DNA from: Pseudomonadales bacterium
GTDB lineage: Bacteria; Pseudomonadota; Gammaproteobacteria; Pseudomonadales; Pseudohongiellaceae
Direction: 5' to 3'
DNA: 39,330 nt
Assembly (NCBI GenBank): GCA_022819645.1
Contig: JAJEGU010000039.1
Location: 1 to 39,330 of the forward strand
The notes beneath the pieces were generated by a model. The model was not told the origin of the DNA. It was given only the letters and a program-made list of their open reading frames with translations, and did no database searches. Shown one piece after another: positions 33,032 through 39,330 of this stretch. Numbering within the stretch: the first letter of the stretch is position 1; the number at the start of each line of letters is the position of its first letter. A program made the translations under genes and the position numbers.

Positions 33032-34363
33032 ATGAAACTTCGAGTACTGGCAGGACTTCTCGCCGCGGCAGGCATGTCTTCCGCGGCCCTGGCCCAGGAA
33101 GACGGGCAGATCAGCTATAACAGCCATGTCGGGCGCATCATCAATGAGAATTGCGTGGTCTGCCACCGGGAAGGCGGCATCGGGCCCATGCGGTTTGAGA
33201 CCTATGACCAGATCCGCCCCTGGGCGCCGCTGATTTCCGTGCGGGTGGCGAACCGGGAAATGCCGCCTTACGCCTACGACCACGGCATCGGCATTCAGGA
33301 TCTGCAGGGCGACTGGCGGTTGTCCCAGGAAGATATCGACACCATTGTCGCCTGGGTGGATCAGGGCGCGCCACTGGGCGATCCCGATCTGGTGGTTCCC
33401 CCGCCGGACCTGAATGATCCCTCCGAATGGAACTTCGTCGATGCGTTCGGCGAGCCCACCATGGTGATCCCCTCGATTCCCATCGACATTCCCGCCACCG
33501 GCAACGACATGTGGAGCAACCACTATGTGCCCAGCGGCATCACCAGCGACCGCTGCATCAAGGCGATCCAGGTCAAGCCCCGGGGCGACGCCAAGGCGGT
33601 GGTGCATCACGCCAACTCCTCGGTTGAGTTGATGCGCGAAGACGGCACCATGGAGCGCTATGGCCAGTTGACCGAATACGCCATGGGCAAATGGGGCGAG
33701 ATCGTCCCCGAAGGCGTCTGCCGCACGATTCCCGCGGGCTCGATGGTGCGCTGGAGCATCCACATGTATCCCGGCGGCGTGGGCCCCACGGCCCAGGGCC
33801 GGATGATCCGGGACAATGTGGTGGAAATCGGCCTCTGGCTGCACGATGAGGACTACGTGGAACAGGCAAGGTACAAGCAGGACCTGAAGCTGTACCGCAT
33901 CAGCGAACAGGATGACCTGGTGATTCCGCCCAACGGCTATCACATGACCCAGGGTTTCCAATCCTTCGATCATCCGGTTCGCGTCGACAGCTTCCAGCCG
34001 CACGGCCATCTGCGCATGAACGCCGCTTCGCTGGAAATCTTCTATCCCGAAACCGGCCGCACCGAGCAGATCAGCCAGATTTCCAACTGGAGCGCCACCT
34101 GGCATCACAGCCACATCTATGAACCCGAGGTGGCGCCCCTCGTGCCGGCCGGCGCGGTGCTGGTGCTCAAGCAATGGTACGACAACACCGCCGCCAATCC
34201 CAACAACCCCGACCCGGATCAATGGGTGTACGGCGGCAGTCGCACCGGTGACGAAATGACCCACGCCTGGATCGCCATTACCCATCTCGACGAAGAGGGT
34301 TACCAGCAACTCCTGGCGGAGCGGAGGGCTGCCGAACAGCGCTCACTCGCCGCATCGGATTGA
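33032..34363 (+). CDS. Secreted protein joining a cytochrome c-type heme site to a PHM-like copper monooxygenase domain
   Basis: 443 residues. A Sec signal (ending SSAALA) is followed by one heme c site, CVVCH at residues 41-45. A long domain then carries His clusters in the order of ascorbate-dependent type II copper monooxygenases (PHM/DBM fold): AVVHHANSS, SIHMYPGG, QPHGHLRM and TWHHSHIYE. In that family three histidines bind one copper, and two histidines plus a Met bind the other. The heme could feed electrons to the copper pair in place of ascorbate; this is inference. ATG 33032 follows GGGGAG. Related proteins are annotated only as cytochrome c-like or hypothetical. Divergent from uvrD and convergent with the STAND gene, so it is transcribed alone. 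Confidence 0.7.
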   Translation: MKLRVLAGLLAAAGMSSAALAQEDGQISYNSHVGRIINENCVVCHREGGIGPMRFETYDQIRPWAPLISVRVANREMPPYAYDHGIGIQDLQGDWRLSQEDIDTIVAWVDQGAPLGDPDLVVPPPDLNDPSEWNFVDAFGEPTMVIPSIPIDIPATGNDMWSNHYVPSGITSDRCIKAIQVKPRGDAKAVVHHANSSVELMREDGTMERYGQLTEYAMGKWGEIVPEGVCRTIPAGSMVRWSIHMYPGGVGPTAQGRMIRDNVVEIGLWLHDEDYVEQARYKQDLKLYRISEQDDLVIPPNGYHMTQGFQSFDHPVRVDSFQPHGHLRMNAASLEIFYPETGRTEQISQISNWSATWHHSHIYEPEVAPLVPAGAVLVLKQWYDNTAANPNNPDPDQWVYGGSRTGDEMTHAWIAITHLDEEGYQQLLAERRAAEQRSLAASD

Positions 34364-34381
34364 TTTTGCCATTCATCAAGG

Positions 34382-34548
34382 CTAGGAGCCTGCGCCGTAG
34401 GAATTCACGGCTGCAAATCCGCTCTCATCCGCGCCCCTGGCCGCTCGATTTCGTTGCATATTCACCAATATTCGCCTCAATCGACCGGCCAGGGGCGTGG
34501 CGATAGCGAATTTTCGCTTTCGCGAATTCCTACGGCGCAGGCTCCTAG
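34382..34548. mobile_element. 167-bp CTAG-ended miniature element, copy 1
   Basis: It begins CTAGGAGCCTGCGCCGTAGG and ends with the inverted complement GCGCAGGCTCCTAG. An internal inverted repeat (GCCCCTGGCCG ... CGGCCAGGGGC) makes most of the unit foldable. The same 167 bases occur inverted at 37987-38153, nearly identical. No coding capacity. It lies between two convergent genes and its last CTAG supplies the TAG stop of the STAND gene, so it lies at or replaced that gene's 3' end. Confidence 0.8.
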
Positions 34549-36575
34549 CGGCGCCAAGCCGCCGGCCTTTCCTTTTTCCGCGCTGCCCGCAGCTCAGCCA
34601 GTACAGCAGCAAGCCCATCCAGCATTTCAACGGCTGCGGGATCATTGACATCCCCGAGTTTGCCGCGAATGCGTTTCAGCACCCGGGCCGCGTCTTTTCT
34701 CCTGCCTTCGGTAAAAAGGACCGTGATCGCCTCACCGGCGAAAGCCCCGGCCTTTGCCCAGTTCCCCCTGGCCAGAAACCACTTCAGACAGGTTCGGGAC
34801 AGGGCAATCATTTCGCCAATATCGCCGAAAATCGCAAGATTGATGGCGGCGCAGCACTGCAGGTCGATTCGCGCTTCCTCGTCTTCCAGCCCGGAGTCCA
34901 CCCGGGACCAGGGATCGGCGAAAAACTCCCGCAGGCTGGCCTGGTCGAGGTGGCGAAAGTCAGCGTCCGGTGGAGCATACCGACTATTGCGAATGTCCCT
35001 GAAGTACAGCGTGAAAGCTTCATGCCAGCACCCGGCGCGAACGCCATTGATTACCGCGAGATAACGCGTTTCCTGATTTCTCGGGGATTCGCCGGCGCTG
35101 GTTTCCCGTTCCCGCATCCGTGCGAACAGCAGGCGGTTTCCAGCTCGCCATAGCTCGGGTAGATGCAGTTTCAGATTCAACACCATGGCCGCCCCGGGAA
35201 AGCGGGCGAGTTCCAGCTTCATGCCCTGGGGTTTGCGCCAAACCCGGACGATGCCCGCTTTCTCCAGCGCGAAAATGCCATAACGCAGCTCCATATGGGT
35301 CAGGGAAAGAATCTCCGAAGTGAGGCCTTCGACTTCCAGCCCTCGGCAGGTTTTCAGAATCTCCCGCAAGCTTGCCTGTCGCTGATACAGGCTCAGCAGA
35401 CAGAAAAACATCCGCTGCCCATACAACGGCAGCCGGGCAAGGCACTCCCGACCGTACTCCGCGGCTCTTTCGTCTTCACCGCTTTCCTCAAGCAGCGGAA
35501 CCAGCTCCATGTAGTGCGCCAGCTCACCATCCCGCACAAGGTCGAGATGCCGGCCAAGCAGGCGCAAGGTCATCGGCAGACCCTGGTGCTGCTCTACTGG
35601 ATGGCGAATACGTTCCGCCTTGCCCCGAATCTTGCAGGAGCGCATGAGTTCACAGGCGGCGCCAAATCCAATTCCGCCAAGGGTAATGAGCTTTGCTCTT
35701 GGTTGGCCAATGGTTTCCAGGTCTGCGTTCCCGAGCCGGGAAGTCAGAACGCAAAGGCCGGGATTTTCCTTGGCGAGTTCGCGCAGGAGCAAGGCGCAAC
35801 CGGGATCATGGAAATGTCCGAAGCCCGGGCCATAAGCGTTCTGCAGGTTTTGCACGCCATCGAGCACGAGCAGGGTCCGATGTCTCCTGATCCATTGCAC
35901 CAGCCGGATCGCCTGGCTTTCCGGGTCGTACTGGCCCGCATCACTTTCGCCGAGCAGAGCCAGGGCGCGGCGCAGGAATGCCTCGGGAGAAGCAATGGAA
36001 GCCTGGGAGCCATAGCCTTGATGAAAAGACCAGGCGAGCACGGTATCGGCGCCGCAGTAATTTTCCGCATCCATCCTCACGAGCCATTCATTGATCAGGG
36101 AACTCTTGCCTGCGCCACTGATGCCGATCACCTGTATCACATTCGTGGTCTGCTGGTTCCAAGCTTCGTTCAGAGCGAGCAGTTCGGCTTCCCGCCCGAA
36201 CAGGCGTTCGCTGGCGGCGGGGAGATTGTTGTGGAAAATCTGCTGCGGGCGCCGCAATCGCCTGCGGTTGCGGTGGTCAAGGATCAGGCGGACTTCTTCC
36301 TCAAACTCTTCGATTTCCAGCGTGAACAGATAGGAATCAATGCCGAAAATCTGTCCCAGTCGGAAGAAATGCGCGTCGGGGATGGCGTCCCCGGAGCGCG
36401 TCCGGCTACCGGCACCCCATTTGCTCACCGACTGCCGGCTGACGCCGAGAACTGTGGCCAGATGCTGATTGTTGCTGATTTCCGGGTTGGCCTTCAGGTT
36501 ATAAAGAAGCCTGAGCTTCCTGGCGAGCCGGGGATGTTTTTCATGAAACCGGTCTGGAGGGAGCGTACCGCGCAA
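34545..36575 (-). CDS. HTH-STAND NTPase (signal-responsive regulator or defence sensor)
   Basis: About 676 residues from TTG 36575; the frame stays open to an ATG at 36689, but that ATG and the next ten codons are repeat DNA, so the true start is uncertain. In the numbering from 36575, residues about 17-70 hold a DNA-binding helix-turn-helix (HLATVLGVSRQSVSKW). A linker follows, then a STAND ATPase: Walker A GISGAGKSSL near 160, Walker B LLVLDGVQNL near 235, and the sensor-like CVLTSRL. The C-terminal 300 residues are helical and may be TPR-like sensor repeats. STAND proteins oligomerise after ligand binding. No effector domain is visible, so a transcriptional regulator is likelier than a suicide defence protein. 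The stop TAG lies in the adjoining miniature element. Confidence 0.7.
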   Translation of the reverse strand: MRGTLPPDRFHEKHPRLARKLRLLYNLKANPEISNNQHLATVLGVSRQSVSKWGAGSRTRSGDAIPDAHFFRLGQIFGIDSYLFTLEIEEFEEEVRLILDHRNRRRLRRPQQIFHNNLPAASERLFGREAELLALNEAWNQQTTNVIQVIGISGAGKSSLINEWLVRMDAENYCGADTVLAWSFHQGYGSQASIASPEAFLRRALALLGESDAGQYDPESQAIRLVQWIRRHRTLLVLDGVQNLQNAYGPGFGHFHDPGCALLLRELAKENPGLCVLTSRLGNADLETIGQPRAKLITLGGIGFGAACELMRSCKIRGKAERIRHPVEQHQGLPMTLRLLGRHLDLVRDGELAHYMELVPLLEESGEDERAAEYGRECLARLPLYGQRMFFCLLSLYQRQASLREILKTCRGLEVEGLTSEILSLTHMELRYGIFALEKAGIVRVWRKPQGMKLELARFPGAAMVLNLKLHLPELWRAGNRLLFARMRERETSAGESPRNQETRYLAVINGVRAGCWHEAFTLYFRDIRNSRYAPPDADFRHLDQASLREFFADPWSRVDSGLEDEEARIDLQCCAAINLAIFGDIGEMIALSRTCLKWFLARGNWAKAGAFAGEAITVLFTEGRRKDAARVLKRIRGKLGDVNDPAAVEMLDGLAAVLAELRAARKKERPAAWRR

Positions 36576-36659
36576 GAATGCGGGGCAAGCGTCATTCCTT
36601 AACTTCGTGGCCAAGCATAATGGGAAGCGCAAGCTCTTGCAAATCGACAGTTTCCGCGC

Positions 36660-36733
36660 GTCATTCTGCGCGCAGCCGCGGAATCTCATTTCGTGGCCAC
36701 TGAACGACTACGCTTCGCTCCGCGCAGAATGGC
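36660..36733. repeat. Dispersed hairpin repeat, shortened copy
   Basis: A 74-bp version of the 84-bp core with about ten bases missing in the centre (around CACTGAACGACTACG). It lies 8 bases left of the complete 155-bp element, making a tandem pair upstream of the STAND gene. Its CAT provides the spurious ATG that extends the STAND frame to 36689. Confidence 0.75.
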
Positions 36734-36741
36734 ATGAGGGG

Positions 36742-36896
36742 CAGCAATTCTCATTATGGCGATGGGCGCGCTCACATTGGTCATCCCGCACGCAGTCGCG
36801 GGATCTCATCGCGTGGCCACTGCAAGAGATTCCGCGACTCCGCTTCGCTTCGCGCGGAATGACATGAAGGCTGGAGCGCCAAAATGAGAATTGCTG
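36742..36896. mobile_element. 155-bp MITE-like element, copy 2
   Basis: Ends CAGCAATTCTCATTATGGCG and GCGCCAAAATGAGAATTGCTG are inverted repeats; the 84-bp core is at 36780-36863. Length is identical to the copy at 9332-9486, in the same orientation. With the shortened core at 36660 it fills the whole gap between the divergent STAND and secreted-protein genes; I see no clear promoter in what remains. Confidence 0.75.
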
Positions 36897-36975
36897 CATG
36901 AGGGGTGAAGCGCTTGCAGATAATCCTGGATTGGCGATAATCGGGGGGTGATTTTCTGCGTGGGAGGAGACCGCG

Positions 36976-37971
36976 ATGAAACAATTTGGAATATCTGCTG
37001 CGCTGCTTTCCCTGCTGGCGATTCCCTCCCTGGCGGGCGCCCAGGGCGACTATGTGGCGCCGCGCACCATTGATGGCCACCCCGATTTTCAGGGCGTGTG
37101 GGAGAACAATACCCTGACCCCGGTGGAACGCCCGGACGCATACGCCGACAAGGAATTCTTCACCGACGACGAGATCGCCTTCCTGCGGCAGCGGGCGCTG
37201 GAAGTCAATGAGTCCGGCGCGGACGCACTGTTCGGCGACGGCTTCTTTTCCGCCGCCGTAAGCGGGGAAATCAACTCCTACGATCCCACCACGGGCAATT
37301 ATGATTCCCAGTGGATCGTTGACCGCAGGGTGCACCGGCGCACTTCCCAGATTATCGACCCGCCCAATGGCAAGTATCCGCCGCGCACCCTGGAAGCGGT
37401 AGCCGCCGCCCGGGAGCTGGCCGAACACCGGCGCCTGCACCCGGCGGATTCCTGGACCGACCGGCCCCTTGGCGAGCGCTGCCTCTCCTTTGGCGCGCCC
37501 CGGCTCGGCTCGGGCTACAACAGCTACTGGCAGATCGTGCAGACCCGGGACACCGTGGCGATCATCCAGGAAATGGCCCACGACGTGCGCATCATACCCA
37601 TCGTCGAAAAGCCCCATCTCAGCGACAAGGTCAAGCTGTGGCACGGAGATTCCCGGGGTTGGTGGGAAGGCGACACCCTGGTGATCGAAACCACCAACTA
37701 TTCGGACGCCAGCAGCACCGCGCCGGAAACCGACCGGAAAGTGAACATCGAGCGGCTGACGCGGATCAGCGATAACCAGATCCAGTATCACTTCACTTCC
37801 GATGACCCCGGCCAGTTCACCGCGCCCTATACCCGGGAAATCCTGCTCGATTTCACCCCGGACAAGATCTACGAGTACGCCTGCCACGAAGGCAACTACG
37901 GCATGTACAACATTCTTTCCGGCCATCGCGCCGAGGAGGAGAGAATGGCGCGGGAAGAGGCTGGGCAGTAG
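36976..37971 (+). CDS. Secreted conserved protein, unknown function
   Basis: 331 residues. ATG 36976, after GGGAGGAG, opens a Sec signal ending LAGAQ. The mature start PRTIDGHPDFQGVWENNTLTPVERP is a recurring signature of a large group of secreted proteins found in many paralogs in marine and soil Proteobacteria and Acidobacteria. Two cysteines (GERCLSFG and YACHEGNYGM) may pair. The body is rich in aromatic residues and predicted strands, with IEERLTRI-like and WWEGDTLVIETTNY segments also seen in relatives. No catalytic motif is known to me and the function is unknown. It is divergent from the STAND gene and ends 15 bases before a 167-bp miniature element that separates it from convergent mltB. 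Confidence 0.75.
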   Translation: MKQFGISAALLSLLAIPSLAGAQGDYVAPRTIDGHPDFQGVWENNTLTPVERPDAYADKEFFTDDEIAFLRQRALEVNESGADALFGDGFFSAAVSGEINSYDPTTGNYDSQWIVDRRVHRRTSQIIDPPNGKYPPRTLEAVAAARELAEHRRLHPADSWTDRPLGERCLSFGAPRLGSGYNSYWQIVQTRDTVAIIQEMAHDVRIIPIVEKPHLSDKVKLWHGDSRGWWEGDTLVIETTNYSDASSTAPETDRKVNIERLTRISDNQIQYHFTSDDPGQFTAPYTREILLDFTPDKIYEYACHEGNYGMYNILSGHRAEEERMAREEAGQ

Positions 37972-37986
37972 CCGGGAACGGGTCTT

Positions 37987-38153
37987 CTAGGAGTCTGCGC
38001 CGTAGGAATTCGCGAAAGCGAAAATTCGCTATCGCCACGCCCCTGGCCGGTCGATTGAGGCGAATATTGGTGAATATGCAACGAAATCGAGCGGCCAGGG
38101 GCGTGGATGAGAGCGGATTTGCAGCCGTGAATTCCTACGGCGCAGGCTCCTAG
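37987..38153. mobile_element. 167-bp CTAG-ended miniature element, copy 2 (inverted)
   Basis: Same 167 bases as 34382-34548 but in the opposite orientation, with the inverted-repeat ends CTAGGAGTCTGCGCCG and GGCGCAGGCTCCTAG. A further TAGGAGCC...GGCGGCTCC fragment follows to about 38175. Like copy 1 it sits between convergent genes, where its long hairpin could end transcripts from both sides. Confidence 0.8.
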
Positions 38154-38178
38154 GAGCCTTCGCCGGCGGCTCCCGGCG

Positions 38179-39150
38179 TCATTGTCGACGCAGGTCCTCG
38201 CTCAGTTGATACACCGCCATGGCGTACAGCTTGCTGTGGTTGTAGTGGGTAATGACGTAGAAGTTCTCAAGGCCCAGCCAGAACTCATCGCCCTGCTTGC
38301 CGACAAAGCGCAATGGGGTCACCTGTTCATTTCGGTCGAGACTCTCCGGCGCCTCCTCCATGCCCATTGCCTCGAGTTCGGCGAGTGATCGGTTCGGCTC
38401 CAGGGTTTCGCTGAAGACCTCCCGCGGCAGATCGTCGGCCGCAATCCGCAAGGCAATACCGGCGTCGCGCCGCCAGCCGTGTTCGCGCAGGTAGTTGGCG
38501 ACGCTGCCGATGGCGTCCGCGGGGTTGTTCCAGATATCACGGAAACCGTCGCCGTCGAAATCCACGGCGTAATTCAGGTAGCTGCTCGGAATGAACTGCC
38601 CGAGCCCCATGGCGCCGGCATAGGACCCGAGATAGCCGGTGATTTCGCCCCCCTCCCGCTCGACCAGCCGGATGAACTCCTTGAGCTGGCCGCGAAAAAA
38701 ATCGGCTCTTGGCGGATAGTCGAAGGTCAGGGTGGCCAGGGCATCGAGCACGCGGTAACTGCCGCTGATTCTGCCGTACATGGTTTCCACGCCGATGATG
38801 GCGGTGACAATCTCCGGCGGCACGCCATAGACCCGGTAAGCCTCATCCAGCGCTTCCCGATGTTCCGCCATGAACCTGACGCCGGAGGAAGTCCGTTCCT
38901 CCGTCAGGAATATGTCCTGGTACTCCGCCCACACAAGCTGCCTCTCCGCCGGGCGGCTGATGGCGTCGATGACGCTTTGCCGGTACTCGGCCCGCCCGAG
39001 GAGCGACAGCAGTTCCCCCTCATCGAAATCGCTTTCCCCCGCGAATTCCCGCGCAAACTCCAGCGCCTCGGAACGGCTGGCGTAATCATCGGCCTGGGTC
39101 GCCAGCGGCAAAATCAGCAACACAAACAGGGATGGCAACATCTTGTGCAT
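38179..39150 (-). CDS. mltB: Lytic murein transglycosylase B (MltB/Slt35 family)
   Basis: 323 residues. A Sec signal ends ATQA with no lipobox, so unlike E. coli MltB the enzyme should be soluble in the periplasm. GVETMYGR contains the catalytic Glu122. YLGSYAGAMGLGQFIPSSY and the acidic VDFDGDGFRDIW loop (EF-hand-like calcium site in Slt35) follow, then the IGSVANYLREHGW block. It cleaves peptidoglycan glycan strands and forms 1,6-anhydro ends during wall growth or recycling. Start ATG 39150. Upstream, about 40 bases away, begins the second five-hairpin repeat. Confidence 0.93.
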   Translation of the reverse strand: MHKMLPSLFVLLILPLATQADDYASRSEALEFAREFAGESDFDEGELLSLLGRAEYRQSVIDAISRPAERQLVWAEYQDIFLTEERTSSGVRFMAEHREALDEAYRVYGVPPEIVTAIIGVETMYGRISGSYRVLDALATLTFDYPPRADFFRGQLKEFIRLVEREGGEITGYLGSYAGAMGLGQFIPSSYLNYAVDFDGDGFRDIWNNPADAIGSVANYLREHGWRRDAGIALRIAADDLPREVFSETLEPNRSLAELEAMGMEEAPESLDRNEQVTPLRFVGKQGDEFWLGLENFYVITHYNHSKLYAMAVYQLSEDLRRQ

Positions 39151-39191
39151 GGGAAATTGGTTCCCCTTGTTCGATGGTTGGTTGTCGATAT

Positions 39192-39330
39192 CCTAGGTAT
39201 TCTCTGAAAAACTCCATCCGTGGAGTTTTTCATTATCGCAAAACAAAAGCGTGGTTTTGTTTTGCTCCCGAATTCAATGGCTTACGCCATCGAATTCGGC
39301 GGCACTTCCATGTGCCGCAGGGAAGCTCTG
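39192..39330. repeat. Five-hairpin structured repeat, second copy (cut by window end)
   Basis: All 139 visible bases align without gaps to 10336-10474. The four differences are A to G at the fifth base, G to C at 39268, and T to A at 39271 matched by A to T at 39296. The last two are opposite each other in the third hairpin, so the base pair is kept; the change at 39268 adds one more pair. Hairpins 1, 2 and 4 are identical in sequence. The fifth hairpin runs off the window. Confidence 0.85.

Noticed and set aside
32942..34309. 455-residue minus-strand frame opposite the cytochrome/monooxygenase gene
   Set aside because: No signal, motif or ribosome site, whereas the plus strand has a signal peptide, CxxCH and ordered His clusters.

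Overview
The window is a GC-rich bacterial chromosome segment. Gene content (MltB, SixA, YaaA, UvrD, a TonB-dependent receptor, a TRAP transporter, Cu/Zn superoxide dismutase) points to a free-living, aerobic, probably aquatic gammaproteobacterium. That placement is an inference from gene families: the window has no rRNA or other phylogenetic anchor. I see no tRNA, rRNA or CRISPR array.

Layout. 1-3695: the 3' end of an unrecognised gene, a DUF1499 membrane protein and a secreted alpha/beta-hydrolase-domain protein. 3741-4453: an intact VapBC-type toxin-antitoxin pair with its own promoter/operator. 4589-9297: a translationally coupled SbcD/YhaO-like nuclease and SbcC/YhaN-like ATPase. 9332-11863: a small mobile repeat, a periplasmic Cu/Zn SOD with an enlarged zinc loop, a five-hairpin repeat, SixA and a DUF481 barrel. 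11875-20420: a TonB receptor, a stand-alone FMN/Fe-S glutamate-synthase-like protein, a lipoprotein, an aquaporin, and a two-subunit periplasmic molybdenum hydroxylase.

20474-25243 is a decaying accessory/defence island. It holds a frameshifted PD-(D/E)XK-like gene beside an intact, AT-rich DUF262-DUF1524 (GmrSD-type) gene. After these come a fossil that joins a zeta-toxin-like N-terminus to an HsdM C-terminus, a frameshifted DUF1016 nuclease, and a VapBC pair in which both genes are broken. 25403-32846 returns to housekeeping genes: DUF938 methyltransferase, YaaA, a TRAP 2-oxoacid-type transporter split over two strands, and UvrD. 33032-39150 holds a secreted cytochrome c/copper-monooxygenase-like protein, an HTH-STAND NTPase bracketed by small repeats, a secreted protein of unknown function and MltB.

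Three families of small non-coding repeats run through the window. (1) An 84-bp hairpin core, twice inside a 155-bp element with terminal inverted repeats. (2) A 167-bp element with CTAG-ended terminal inverted repeats, present in both orientations. (3) A repeat of five back-to-back hairpins, present at 10336 and at the right window edge. The two copies of family 3 differ at four bases, and two of those form a compensatory base-pair change, which suggests that the folded structure is conserved. This is the least explained element in the window. The second candidate for an undescribed system is the PD-(D/E)XK plus DUF262-DUF1524 gene pair.
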